20,459 nucleotides of DNA from JAVRLB01 sp049965455. GTDB taxonomy: Archaea > Thermoplasmatota > Thermoplasmata > Thermoplasmatales > ARK-15. Position 1 is the stretch's first letter. Each line of letters begins with the position of its first letter. Both the position numbers and the translations under genes were made by a program. Of the stretch, positions 7,511-15,128 are shown one piece after another. Under the pieces are notes generated by a model, which was not told where the DNA came from, ran no database searches, and saw nothing but the letters and a program-made list of their open reading frames with translations. The stretch spans positions 1 to 20,459 of the forward strand of contig JBMFWH010000024.1 of assembly GCA_049965455.1 (NCBI GenBank), given 5' to 3'.

Positions 7511-8221
7511 ATGAATAATGGAGATATCGTTAAGTTCGATTATGAGCTTTGGATTGTGGAAAATGACAAAAAAACACTGTTTGAAACTACACTGGAAGAG
7601 ACCGCTAAAGCAAATGGGATTTATGATCCTAACGTAAAATACAAGCCAATGGTAACCATTATAGGCAAGAAAATGCTAATTCAAGCCTTTGAAGACAGTA
7701 TTATTAATGCTGAAGTGGGGAAAGAAGTGGAGCTTACAATCGAGCCTGAAAAGGCATATGGGGTCAGAAATAATAAGTTCGTGAAAGTTCACTCATTCAG
7801 GGATTTTCAAAAGGAAAATGTTGAGCCAGAAGTAGGCAAATTTGTAACATTGAACAAAAAAACAGGTAAAGTTTTGAGAGTCACGCCAGGAAGGGTAGTA
7901 GTAGATTATAATAATCCACTTGCCGGTAAAACGCTATTTTATAAGTATACGGTACGGGAAATTGTGACGGATTTAAAAGGCCAGATAAGCAGCATAATTG
8001 AGATAAGATATGGTATGGATGTGGATAAATTCGAAATAACAATTAACGATGACATACAGATAAACCTCGCTGAAAGTGCAAAATATAAGCAAGAGTGGGC
8101 AAATTCTAAATTTGGCATTGTAGGAGATATCAGGGAAAAAACGGATAAAGCGATAAAGTTCATTGAAACATATATCCCGGAGAAAAAGGCAGAAGAAAAA
8201 CCAGTGGAAGAGAAGAAATAA
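7511..8221 (+). CDS. Long-type archaeal FKBP peptidyl-prolyl cis-trans isomerase
   Basis: This 236-residue protein matches the long archaeal FKBP (FKBP26/SlyD-like) group, cytoplasmic prolyl isomerases with chaperone activity. The FKBP half-domain includes GDIVKFDYELW at the N-terminus and IEPEKAYGVR near 78-87. The inserted IF chaperone domain covers about 95-148 and carries the family's VTPGRVVVDYNNPLAGKTL motif. A C-terminal extension (about 152-236), as in methanogen FKBP26, ends in a Lys/Glu-rich tail. Residues 25-50 form an insertion between the first strand and the usual GxxxLIxAFE element (here GKKMLIQAFE). It has its own promoter and is probably monocistronic. It has no signal peptide. 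Confidence 0.92.
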   Translation: MNNGDIVKFDYELWIVENDKKTLFETTLEETAKANGIYDPNVKYKPMVTIIGKKMLIQAFEDSIINAEVGKEVELTIEPEKAYGVRNNKFVKVHSFRDFQKENVEPEVGKFVTLNKKTGKVLRVTPGRVVVDYNNPLAGKTLFYKYTVREIVTDLKGQISSIIEIRYGMDVDKFEITINDDIQINLAESAKYKQEWANSKFGIVGDIREKTDKAIKFIETYIPEKKAEEKPVEEKK

Positions 8222-8303
8222 TATTTCCTCTTTTATCTTAGGTATCTAATTGCATTATTACTTTTAAATATTAAAAAAATAAATATGACATTAAAACCAT
8301 AAG

Positions 8304-8354
8304 ATTTATATTAATTAAGTCTTTAATGAATTTGACATTATAATTAATTAGGAG
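8304..8354 (+). promoter_or_regulatory. Promoter and ribosome binding site of ftsZ
   Basis: ATTTATATTA at 8304-8313 is the likely TATA box. AGGAG at 8350-8354, eight bases ahead of the ATG at 8363, is a good Shine-Dalgarno site. GACATTA occurs twice (8287-8293 and 8334-8340), each followed further on by ATTAATTA, so the promoter is flanked by an imperfect direct repeat. Confidence 0.55.
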
Positions 8355-8362
8355 TAATTGTT

Positions 8363-9439
8363 ATGAATTCATTAGTAAAAGAGCTACTGTCAAAAAATAA
8401 TAATAATAATACGGTTTCAGAACAGAGTGTTAGTGAAGATGACAGTGAATTAACAGAGCTTTTAAAGCAGCTAAAAACGAGTATCAAGATCATTGGCTGT
8501 GGTGGATCTGGTTCAAATACAATCACAAGAATATTTGATTCTAACATCAAAGATGTAGAGTTGATTGCCGCAAATACAGATGCCCAACATTTGCTCATTA
8601 CTAGATCTCAAAAAAAGATACTATTAGGCAAGCGAGCAACAAGAGGGTTAGGTGCCGGAGCATTACCAGAAATTGGTGCAGAGGCTGTAAAAGAAGCTGA
8701 GGACATTGTAAGAAAAGCTATAGCAGGTGCGGATATAGTCTTTGTTACTGCCGGTATGGGCGGCGGTACTGGTACAGGAAGTGCCCCTATAGTGTCTAAG
8801 ATAGCGAAAGAAGAAGGAGCATTAGTTATAGCTGTAACAACGTTACCATTTTCCGCAGAGGGCAAATTAAGAATGGATAATGCCTTAATTGGCCTAGAAA
8901 AACTGAAAGAAACTGCTGACACTACTATTGTGATTCCTAACGACAAATTATTGCAGCTGGTTCCTAGGTTACCTTTAAACGCAGCATTCAGGGTAGCTGA
9001 TGAGGTGTTGATGAGGGCCATAAGAGGCATATCAGACATGGTTACGAAACCAGGGCTTGTAAATCTGGATTTTAATGATTTAAGGACCATAATGAAAGAT
9101 GGGGGTATTGCGATGATCGGGCTTGGGGAGAGTGACGGTGAAAACAGAGCAGAAGAAGCTCTTAACGAGGCTTTAAACTCTCCGCTGTTGGATCTTGATA
9201 TTTCCGGTGCAACAGGTGCCTTGATAGATGTGGTTGGCGGTGAGAATATGACAATAGAAGAGGCAGAGAAGATTGTTGCCAATGTTTCTGCCAGGCTTAA
9301 CCAGCACGCGAAAATTATATGGGGTTCATCAGTAAAGGTAGAAGCTGGGAATATGATGAGCGTAATGCTTGTGATCACTGGTATAAAAGATGCGCACAGC
9401 TTAGATAAGAGCAAGGGAAAACTAGATGTAATAAGATGA
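8363..9439 (+). CDS. ftsZ: Cell division GTPase FtsZ
   Basis: This 358-residue tubulin-like GTPase forms the division ring. IKIIGCGGSGSNTI at 41-54 is the first nucleotide-binding element. NTDAQHL follows at 71-77, and the signature loop GGGTGTGSAP is at 133-142. NLDFNDLRTIM, about 234-244, is the T7 synergy loop that supplies the catalytic acidic residue across the subunit interface. The N-terminal 38 residues are an Asn/Ser/Asp-rich, probably disordered extension. The position directly upstream of secE and spt5 matches the FtsZ1 locus of other euryarchaea. The stop lies 17 bases before secE, so the cluster is probably one transcript from the ftsZ promoter. Confidence 0.97.
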   Translation: MNSLVKELLSKNNNNNTVSEQSVSEDDSELTELLKQLKTSIKIIGCGGSGSNTITRIFDSNIKDVELIAANTDAQHLLITRSQKKILLGKRATRGLGAGALPEIGAEAVKEAEDIVRKAIAGADIVFVTAGMGGGTGTGSAPIVSKIAKEEGALVIAVTTLPFSAEGKLRMDNALIGLEKLKETADTTIVIPNDKLLQLVPRLPLNAAFRVADEVLMRAIRGISDMVTKPGLVNLDFNDLRTIMKDGGIAMIGLGESDGENRAEEALNEALNSPLLDLDISGATGALIDVVGGENMTIEEAEKIVANVSARLNQHAKIIWGSSVKVEAGNMMSVMLVITGIKDAHSLDKSKGKLDVIR

Positions 9440-9456
9440 GATAGAGGTTAATTAAT

Positions 9457-9678
9457 ATGGGAATAGTTGATAAGTTTGATGATGTGCAACATGATCTGGA
9501 TGATAGATTTTCACAGATAGGTAAAGGAAAGTATTCTAGAATATTAAAGATGGCACGAAAGCCAACGCATGATGAGTACATAAGAACCGCGGAAATTACG
9601 AGTGCAGGTCTAGCGCTGATCGGTGGTATAGGATTCCTGATTTACTACATTATGACTATCCTTGTAAAAATCCCATAA
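9457..9678 (+). CDS. secE: Preprotein translocase subunit SecE (Sec61 gamma)
   Basis: This 73-residue, single-span membrane protein is the SecE/Sec61-gamma subunit of the archaeal translocon. An amphipathic N-terminal helix with the family motif MARKPTHDEY (32-41) lies on the cytoplasmic face. It is followed by one transmembrane helix at about 48-71. The length and layout are normal for archaeal SecE. It sits between ftsZ and spt5 with short gaps of 17 and 12 bases, the usual archaeal arrangement, and shares their transcript. Confidence 0.95.
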   Translation: MGIVDKFDDVQHDLDDRFSQIGKGKYSRILKMARKPTHDEYIRTAEITSAGLALIGGIGFLIYYIMTILVKIP

Positions 9679-9690
9679 AAGGTAAAGAAT

Positions 9691-10632
9691 ATGATAACTG
9701 CAGACGATAATGGGCAAGTTAATTCCTCGAAAGAACCCAAAAACACTGAAAACAAGTTGATAAAGCTAACACTGAGCAAGAAGAGCTTCGAGATGTCATC
9801 AGGAAGAACGGCAGATATAACTGCAACGGTAGAGAATTTCACAGACAACAAAGAGAAAGTATCTTTTTCTATAAAAAGCACTTTTCACATGCAGGATAGA
9901 GATCTAGAATGGTCTATAAAAACCACTGGACTCGAAGAATCAAAATCAAAAAACAAGGACTACGTTGGAAAGCAGGAGATAAATGATCTGATAAGCGAGA
10001 ATCTAAATAAGGTTTTTGAAAGAACCATTGAGATCGGGGGGAAAGCGAAAAAGAACATAACATTGCAGATCAGTACGCCAAAAGGATCCGCGCTAGGAGA
10101 CGCAGCGAATTTTGAGATATCAGTCTCATTTTTGAAAGACAAAACAATTTATGATTCTGATATAATATCCATAGCGTTAGTTAGCACGATAGTAGCGATA
10201 AAAACCTCGCTTGGGCAAGAAGTACCGGTAGCGCAGGATCTGGGCAAAAAAATAATCATAAACAAGGTTGACTACGTATATGCGATAATGGTACCTTCCA
10301 AGCTAAAAGGTTACATTTTTGTAGAAACTTTGCACCCGGATCAGATGTTATCTTTTGTAAAGAGTGTAAAGGGAATAAAGGGTGTAGTAAAGGGAGAGAT
10401 GAATATTGAAGAAGTATTGCATTATTTAACACCAAAACCAGCGACTGAAGGATTGATGGTTGGCGGAATAGTAGAACTTATAGACGGGCCATTTAAAGGA
10501 GAAAGAGCAAAGATCATAGAGATCGATGCAACTAAAAACAACATAGTAGTGGAACTTATAGAAGCCATAGTTCCTATTCCTTTGAACGTCAGGGCTGATT
10601 CTGTAAAATTAATTGAAAATGCTAAGGAGTGA
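9691..10632 (+). CDS. spt5: Transcription elongation factor Spt5 (NusG) with an extra N-terminal domain
   Basis: This protein has 313 residues, about twice the usual archaeal Spt5. The C-terminal half is standard: an NGN domain at about 162-248, including YAIMVPSKLKGYIFVE, and a KOW domain at about 253-310, including VELIDGPFKGERAKI. These bind the RNA polymerase clamp with Spt4 and link transcription to ribosomes. Residues 1-160 are additional. They are rich in alternating beta-strand patterns (LTLSKKSFEMSSGRTADITA; VENFTDNKEKVSFSI; KNITLQISTP) that suggest an Ig-like sandwich, interrupted by a charged helical part (about 82-112). No internal start with a good ribosome binding site splits the domains, and the ATG at 9691 lies 12 bases after secE, so the extension is probably translated. 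Confidence 0.93.
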   Translation: MITADDNGQVNSSKEPKNTENKLIKLTLSKKSFEMSSGRTADITATVENFTDNKEKVSFSIKSTFHMQDRDLEWSIKTTGLEESKSKNKDYVGKQEINDLISENLNKVFERTIEIGGKAKKNITLQISTPKGSALGDAANFEISVSFLKDKTIYDSDIISIALVSTIVAIKTSLGQEVPVAQDLGKKIIINKVDYVYAIMVPSKLKGYIFVETLHPDQMLSFVKSVKGIKGVVKGEMNIEEVLHYLTPKPATEGLMVGGIVELIDGPFKGERAKIIEIDATKNNIVVELIEAIVPIPLNVRADSVKLIENAKE

Positions 10633-10637
10633 TAAAA

Positions 10638-11114
10638 ATGGCAAACATTGTTAAAAGTTTGGTAGAGGGGGGTAAAGCGACCCCCGGGCCACCTTTAGGT
10701 CCAGCACTTGGGCCATTAGGTGTGAATATAGGCCAGATAATAAAAGAGATAAATGATAAAACAAAAATGTACGAAGGGATGCAGGTACCAGTAACAATAA
10801 AAGTGGATACAGCAACAAAGAAATTTGAGATAGAGGTGGGAACACCCCCAGCCAGTGCACTAATCATAAAAGAGTTAAAAGTGGAGAAAGGATCTGGCAA
10901 TCCGAAGACTCAGAAGATCGGAGATCTGAATCTAGGGCAGGTTTATAAGATTGCGAAAATGAAGATGTCCAATTCTCTATCATATACTTTAAAAGGAATG
11001 GCACTTGAGATTATCGGGTCTTGTGTTTCTCTAGGAGTAACAGTAGAAGGATTGGATCCCAGGGAGATACAGAAAAAGATCAAGAATGGAGAGATAAAAG
11101 TTCCAGAAAGTTAA
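10638..11114 (+). CDS. rpl11: Large-subunit ribosomal protein uL11
   Basis: This 158-residue protein is L11, which binds the GTPase-centre RNA at the base of the L12 stalk. The N-terminal domain carries GGKATPGPPLGPALGPLGVN, the proline-rich L11 hallmark, and the C-terminal RNA-binding domain ends with the IKNGEIKVPES region. I choose the ATG at 10638 over an in-frame GTG at 10629 that overlaps the spt5 stop. AAGGAG at 10624-10629 is correctly spaced for 10638, and MANIVKSLVEGG is the expected L11 N-terminus. Confidence 0.95.
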   Translation: MANIVKSLVEGGKATPGPPLGPALGPLGVNIGQIIKEINDKTKMYEGMQVPVTIKVDTATKKFEIEVGTPPASALIIKELKVEKGSGNPKTQKIGDLNLGQVYKIAKMKMSNSLSYTLKGMALEIIGSCVSLGVTVEGLDPREIQKKIKNGEIKVPES

Positions 11115-11134
11115 TATAGAGGTAACCATTTCAA

Positions 11135-11190
11135 CTACAAAAGCTGTAGGAGAGTTTAAAAACTCGAAATAAAAAAATACTACAGGGTGG
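11135..11190 (+). promoter_or_regulatory. Candidate L1 autoregulatory leader with alternative hairpins
   Basis: The 85-base rpl11-rpl1 gap holds CTGTAG (11144-11149), which can pair with CTACAG (11180-11185), enclosing GAGTTT/AAACTC (11152-11157 with 11160-11165). The two stems are separated by a 2-base/14-base asymmetric loop. TGTAG (11145-11149) can instead pair with the upstream CTACA (11135-11139). The downstream pairing abuts and partly covers the GGGTGG ribosome binding site (11185-11190). Archaeal L1 is known to repress its own operon by binding an mRNA mimic of its rRNA site. Confidence 0.5.
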
Positions 11191-11199
11191 TCAAATAAA

Positions 11200-11844
11200 A
11201 TGGATAACGAAAAAGTATTAGAAGCAGTTCGAGAAGCTATATCTAAGTCTCCAGAACGCAAGTTTTTAGAAAGTGTGGAGTTATCTATTAATTTGCGTTA
11301 TATAGATTTATCAGACCCTAAAAAGAGAATAAACGAAGAGATACTTTTACCTAATGGCAGAGGCAAACCTATAAAAGTAGCAGTATTTGCGTCGGGAGAG
11401 ACCGCACTAAAAGCTGGTAAGGTAGCGGATAGAGTGATAATGCCAGAAGAGATTGATTCTATAGTAGAAAACAAGAGAAAAGCCAGAAAATTTGCAAACA
11501 GCTACGATTATTTTTTGGCAGAGGCACCGTTAATGACCAAGATAGGTAAGGTATTTGGTATATTTTTAGGGCCCAGAGGAAAGATGGCAAGGCCTATCGG
11601 TGTTGGTATAGATCCAGCGGCTCTGATCCAGAACCTTAGAAAAACAGTTAAGGCCAGAACGAAAGACAGAAGAACGTTTCAGGTACCGATCGGAGTAAAA
11701 ACAATGGCTCCTGAGATACTGGCTCAGAACATACAGGAAGTAGTGAAAAAAATAACTGCGAAGATGGACAATGGGGAATATAATATTGAAAGTCTTTATA
11801 TCAAAACGACCATGGGCCCAGCAATCAAGATTGAGGTGCGATGA
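11200..11844 (+). CDS. rpl1: Large-subunit ribosomal protein uL1
   Basis: This 214-residue protein forms the L1 stalk, which moves with E-site tRNA. Family features include the N-terminal helix, the first domain with LSINLRYIDLSDPKKRINEE, the second domain beginning near GRGKPIKVAVFA, and FLGPRGKMARPIG (about 121-133), the conserved loop of domain II. It has the usual archaeal length. GGGTGG at 11185-11190 precedes the ATG by nine bases. L1 is the classical autogenous repressor of this archaeal operon, and the leader upstream has alternative structures consistent with that. It overlaps the first possible start of rpl10 by four bases. Confidence 0.96.
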   Translation: MDNEKVLEAVREAISKSPERKFLESVELSINLRYIDLSDPKKRINEEILLPNGRGKPIKVAVFASGETALKAGKVADRVIMPEEIDSIVENKRKARKFANSYDYFLAEAPLMTKIGKVFGIFLGPRGKMARPIGVGIDPAALIQNLRKTVKARTKDRRTFQVPIGVKTMAPEILAQNIQEVVKKITAKMDNGEYNIESLYIKTTMGPAIKIEVR

Positions 11845-11846
11845 AT

Positions 11847-12701
11847 ATGGTATCACAACAAAAGATGGGACTCGTAAACGACCTAGCAAAGATGATTTCT
11901 GAGTATGACGTTGTTGGTATTGTAGGCATCAGAGGCATACCTGGCATGCAGATCAACACGATCAGAAGAACGCTTCGTGGCGATGCAAAGATTGTAGTGA
12001 GCAAAAACAATTATATATCCCTCGCATTAAAAGAAGCTGCCAAATCCAAAAAAGGGCTTGAAAAGTTAACAGAACACATCTCGGACCAAACTGGATTAAT
12101 TCTTGGAAACACTGATCCTTTCAAATTATCAAAAATAATCTCTAAATCCAAGACCAAAGCTGCAGCCAAAGGTGGAGAGATAGCGGATGAGGATATTGAG
12201 GTTCATGAGGGAGAGACACAGTTTAAACCAGGCCCTATAGTCAGTGATTTTCAGAAGGTAGGAATACCTGCAGCAATAGAAAAAGGAAAAGTGGTGATAA
12301 AGAAAGAGCAGAAAGTAGTATCGAAAGGTGAAGTGATCAGTAAAGACATGGCTCAAATGCTCGCTAAGCTTGAGATATTCCCGGTAACTATTGGACTGGA
12401 CCTTAAGGCTATATATGAAGAGGGAATGGTATATAATGCAGAGGCCTTGATGGTTGATAGTGAAAAGACTTTAGAGATGTTAAGGCAGGCATCTAGCTAC
12501 GGCACAAGTCTGGCTCTGAACATAGAATACTTCACAAATAGCACAGTGCCGATATTCTTGGCTAATGCGCACAGAGATGCACTTTCTCTGGCCGTAAGTA
12601 GCAAGATTTATTCATCAGAATCTATTGCTATATTATTGCAACAGGCAAACTTGAGCGTGATGACACTAAATAAGATGTTAGAAAACAAAAATGGAGGTTA
12701 A
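11847..12701 (+). CDS. rpl10: Large-subunit ribosomal protein uL10 (P0), without the acidic C-terminal tail
   Basis: This is the stalk base protein that binds rRNA beside L11 and carries L12 dimers. I prefer the ATG at 11847 (284 residues), eight bases after GAGGTG at 11833-11838. An ATG at 11841 overlapping the rpl1 stop is only two bases from that site. The body is standard: IVGIRGIPGMQINTIRR in the rRNA-binding domain and the inserted second domain with FKPGPIVSDFQKVGIPA. Three amphipathic helices near the C-terminus (with the repeated A-L-x-LA pattern) would each bind an L12 dimer. The protein stops at KMLENKNGG. The hinge and the EExxxGLGxLFG tail found in most archaeal P0 are missing, and rpl12 follows after four bases. 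Confidence 0.93.
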   Translation: MVSQQKMGLVNDLAKMISEYDVVGIVGIRGIPGMQINTIRRTLRGDAKIVVSKNNYISLALKEAAKSKKGLEKLTEHISDQTGLILGNTDPFKLSKIISKSKTKAAAKGGEIADEDIEVHEGETQFKPGPIVSDFQKVGIPAAIEKGKVVIKKEQKVVSKGEVISKDMAQMLAKLEIFPVTIGLDLKAIYEEGMVYNAEALMVDSEKTLEMLRQASSYGTSLALNIEYFTNSTVPIFLANAHRDALSLAVSSKIYSSESIAILLQQANLSVMTLNKMLENKNGG

Positions 12702-12705
12702 GAAA

Positions 12706-13008
12706 ATGGAATATGTATACAGTGTATTGATATTGCATACGTTGGGAAAAGAGGTTACAGAAGAGAACATTGCAAAGATCATTACAGCAGCTGGAGCTAC
12801 TCCAGATACTGCCAAGATTAAAGCGCTAATCTCTTCTCTAGAAGGCATAAACATAGACGAAGCAATTAAAGCTACTGCATTTGCATCAGCAGCACCAGCA
12901 GCAGCACCGGCCCAACCTGCAAAAGAAGAGAAGAAAGAAGATAAAAAGAAAGAAGAAAAGAAAGATGAAGAAGAGGCCATGGCTGGACTCGGATCTCTGT
13001 TTGGTTAA
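12706..13008 (+). CDS. rpl12: Large-subunit ribosomal protein P1 (archaeal L12)
   Basis: This 100-residue acidic stalk protein dimerises on L10 and recruits translation GTPases. The helical N-terminal domain (MEYVYSVLILHTLGKEVTEE) is followed by an Ala/Pro hinge (about 62-72), a Lys/Glu-rich segment and the conserved GLGSLFG tail. I use the ATG at 12706, seven bases after GGAGGT (12693-12698), instead of an in-frame ATG at 12691 that would sit on the ribosome binding site. It ends the ribosomal cluster and is followed by a T-rich terminator. Confidence 0.96.
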   Translation: MEYVYSVLILHTLGKEVTEENIAKIITAAGATPDTAKIKALISSLEGINIDEAIKATAFASAAPAAAPAQPAKEEKKEDKKKEEKKDEEEAMAGLGSLFG

Positions 13009-13019
13009 ATTAAACAGAA

Positions 13020-13038
13020 ATCTCTCTTTATTTTTTTG
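13020..13038 (+). terminator. T-run terminator of the ftsZ-rpl12 cluster
   Basis: The pyrimidine-rich stretch 13020-13038 ends in a run of T residues beginning 12 bases after the rpl12 stop. It fits archaeal U-tract termination, though some read-through into the small membrane-protein gene at 13050 is likely. Confidence 0.5.
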
Positions 13039-13049
13039 GTGAAATTTAG

Positions 13050-13211
13050 ATGGATCTCGCTAAATGGTTTGGAATTATTGCTTTATTTCTGATACCTATT
13101 ATTATGATTATTTTAAATTTTACAATATTGCCAAACATACTCCTCTTAATTATCGGGTTCAGCTGGATAGGTACCAGTGTTATCATACTCACCCTAGATA
13201 ATTCATCGTAA
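13050..13211 (+). CDS. Small two-helix membrane protein of unknown function
   Basis: A 53-residue open frame starts at ATG 13050 after a weak GGTGA site (13038-13042). It reads MDLAKWFGIIALFLIPIIM and continues into a second hydrophobic segment (NILLLIIGFSWIGTSVIIL) before a short polar end, DNSS. The predicted topology is two transmembrane helices joined by a short LNFTILPN turn. The hydrophobic pattern is too regular to be chance read-through of non-coding DNA. The frame fills the gap between the rpl12 terminator and the convergent coaBC gene, overlapping the latter by nine bases. I do not recognise a family. It may be expressed by read-through from the ribosomal operon. Confidence 0.65.
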   Translation: MDLAKWFGIIALFLIPIIMIILNFTILPNILLLIIGFSWIGTSVIILTLDNSS

Positions 13212-14375
13212 AATCATTTTTAATATTTGTAGCGTAACATCTGATTTTGATCCAGACAGTTTTTTGTAGTTATTCTTTTCAATAAATAGTATTTCGGTAT
13301 ATCCTTCCTTCACTTTCTTGAGATCATTTGCAATCAAGAACTCAAGATTGTATTTTTTCAGTTTTTCTTGCCCTTTCTTAAGAAGCAATTCGTCCGATAT
13401 TCCATATTCAGCCTTGAATCCAACAAGCACATTTTTATATTTATTGCGCAGTGACAAGATAAATTTTGGGTTTGGTACAAGTTCTAAATTTAAGGATTTA
13501 TCGCTTGAGATTTTTCCCGCACTTTTTTCAACCGTAAAATCAGATAATGCAGCAGGAACCAGTATATAATCATATCCGAGCATCTTAGGAATATCAGCGA
13601 TGAGAGTGCTTACACTGTCAAAATGTTCAGTTTTTATGTACGGTGGAATTGAAACGGAATACGTGCCTATCAGAAGAGTCACGTCTGCGCCAAGATAAAA
13701 AGCATTTTTTGCCAGCTCTAATGCTGTTTCTCCTGTGGATAAATTTGAGATTGTGCGAACATCATCAATATGTTCTACAGAGCCCCCGCCAATAACCAGT
13801 ACTTTCTTGTTCTTGTAATCTTCGTTTAAAGTTCTTATAACATATGCAACGATAGTTTCAACATCTGCCATCTTTGCTTTGTTCTCTTGAATTTTTGGCG
13901 GCACGAAAAGCAAGCCGTACCTCTCCAGAGCTTTAACATTGTTTTTTATAACTGGATTGTTATACATTTTGTCATGCATTGCGGGTGCAATAAGGATCTT
14001 TAGTGAGCCAAGAGCAGTGGCTGCAAACAATGATACAGTTGAATCTGCTATGCCGGTTGCTATTTTTGAGAGCGTGTTTACTGAGCAGGGCGCAATTAAA
14101 AGCAGATCAGCCCTATCTAAAAGATCCACATGTTCAACTCCTCCAGATATGTAATCTATCACGTCAGTTCCAGTCGCGAATTTTAAAGAGTCAACAGTAA
14201 TTATCTTTTTTGCGCTTTCAGTCATCACTGCTTGAACATCCGCACCATACCTGATCAGCTCACGTGCCAGTTTTACAGTTTCTTCAGCAGCTATGGAACC
14301 AGTAACACCCAGAATGATTTTCTTGTTCAACAACAAATTGCTCTTTATACCTTTTATCTTTTCAGCAGGATGCAT
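13203..14375 (-). CDS. coaBC: Bifunctional CoaBC (Dfp): phosphopantothenoylcysteine synthetase/decarboxylase
   Basis: This 390-residue fusion catalyses two steps of coenzyme A synthesis: ligation of cysteine to 4'-phosphopantothenate and FMN-dependent decarboxylation. The N-terminal flavoprotein CoaC domain (about 15-185) shows GVTGSIAA (23-30), the catalytic histidine in GGVEHVDL (H82) and PAMHDKM (131-137). The CoaB domain (about 190-390) starts KVLVIGGGSVEHIDDVRTI and includes PAALSDFTV. I choose the ATG at 14375. An upstream TTG at 14387 is possible, but a TATA element near 14400 is about 26 bases ahead of 14375, fitting a leaderless message. It lies just downstream of the arfB-like gene on the same strand. 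Confidence 0.94.
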   Translation of the reverse strand: MHPAEKIKGIKSNLLLNKKIILGVTGSIAAEETVKLARELIRYGADVQAVMTESAKKIITVDSLKFATGTDVIDYISGGVEHVDLLDRADLLLIAPCSVNTLSKIATGIADSTVSLFAATALGSLKILIAPAMHDKMYNNPVIKNNVKALERYGLLFVPPKIQENKAKMADVETIVAYVIRTLNEDYKNKKVLVIGGGSVEHIDDVRTISNLSTGETALELAKNAFYLGADVTLLIGTYSVSIPPYIKTEHFDSVSTLIADIPKMLGYDYILVPAALSDFTVEKSAGKISSDKSLNLELVPNPKFILSLRNKYKNVLVGFKAEYGISDELLLKKGQEKLKKYNLEFLIANDLKKVKEGYTEILFIEKNNYKKLSGSKSDVTLQILKMILR

Positions 14376-14414
14376 ATATATACACAATATAAATAATCTT
14401 ATAAATTTTTGTTT

Positions 14415-15128
14415 TTAAAGTTCAAAATTTGCCTTGATATAATCTATAAGCCTGTCTACAATAAGTTTGTTTAGTTGATCACCAAGCTCAGGGCTTGCAC
14501 CTTCTGGGTCACTTAATGTCCCATATGTGTAATATTCCCTGATATCTTTGAGCACCATATACTTTTTCTCTGTTTTTTTCTTTTCGTATTTCCACACTTT
14601 TTTTACAAGTTCAGGTGCAATTGCCATGATCCTTGAAGTTTCGATTATCCCGGCATGAGAATCTGTTTCCGGTACCAGCTTTCCACGATACTCGTAAGCA
14701 ATATCATAATCTGAGAGCACCATTATCTTAATATGATAAAGGTCTAGAATTTCATCTGCTGCGAGGTTCAAAGCTGCCATATGCAATTTGCTGGCATGAC
14801 CTGATAATATAACGATGTTTTTAACACCCGTCTTGCAAACATCATTTAGAATATCAAATACCAACATTTTTAAAGTTTCAAAATTTATAGATATTGTGCC
14901 CTTAAAAGAGTTCATTGTCTTAGTCCATCCATAACTGATAGGCGGTAAAATAACTGCGCCAATTCTGTCAGAAATCTGCTCTGCAATATAATATGGTTGG
15001 ATCATATCCGAGCTTAAAGGTAAATGTGCACCATGCTCTTCTACAGAGCCTATTGGCAGTATCACGACAGTTTTATCATTAAGCATCTTTTCAAGTTCTG
15101 TGTATGTTAGATTATCCCATCTTATCAT
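14415..15128 (-). CDS. arfB: Creatininase-family hydrolase, probably ArfB (FAPy deformylase)
   Basis: This 237-residue protein has the creatininase metal-site pattern: VEEHGAHLPLSSD gives E30, H32 and D41 at the spacing of the known ligands. H111 lies in LSGHASKLHMAAL and E163 in DSHAGIIETS. In archaea this family includes ArfB, which removes formate from the formamidopyrimidine made by GTP cyclohydrolase III on the way to riboflavin and F420. The length fits ArfB. Bacterial relatives include creatinine amidohydrolase and MftE, so the substrate is inferred from archaeal context rather than seen. A TATA element near 15157-15165 (minus strand) serves it, and coaBC follows 39 bases later. Confidence 0.8.
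   Translation of the reverse strand: MIRWDNLTYTELEKMLNDKTVVILPIGSVEEHGAHLPLSSDMIQPYYIAEQISDRIGAVILPPISYGWTKTMNSFKGTISINFETLKMLVFDILNDVCKTGVKNIVILSGHASKLHMAALNLAADEILDLYHIKIMVLSDYDIAYEYRGKLVPETDSHAGIIETSRIMAIAPELVKKVWKYEKKKTEKKYMVLKDIREYYTYGTLSDPEGASPELGDQLNKLIVDRLIDYIKANFEL

Noticed and set aside
8608..9414. Long minus-strand open frame (268 codons) opposite ftsZ
   Set aside because: It is antisense to a clearly conserved gene, its composition (Ser/Ala/Pro-rich) is what codon bias on the other strand produces, and it has no promoter or ribosome binding site.
11115..11199. A tRNA or small gene between rpl11 and rpl1
   Set aside because: No cloverleaf, no T-loop sequence and no reading frame; the repeats fit a translational control leader.
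11566..11889. Minus-strand open frame opposite rpl1
   Set aside because: Antisense shadow of a conserved ribosomal gene with no independent support.
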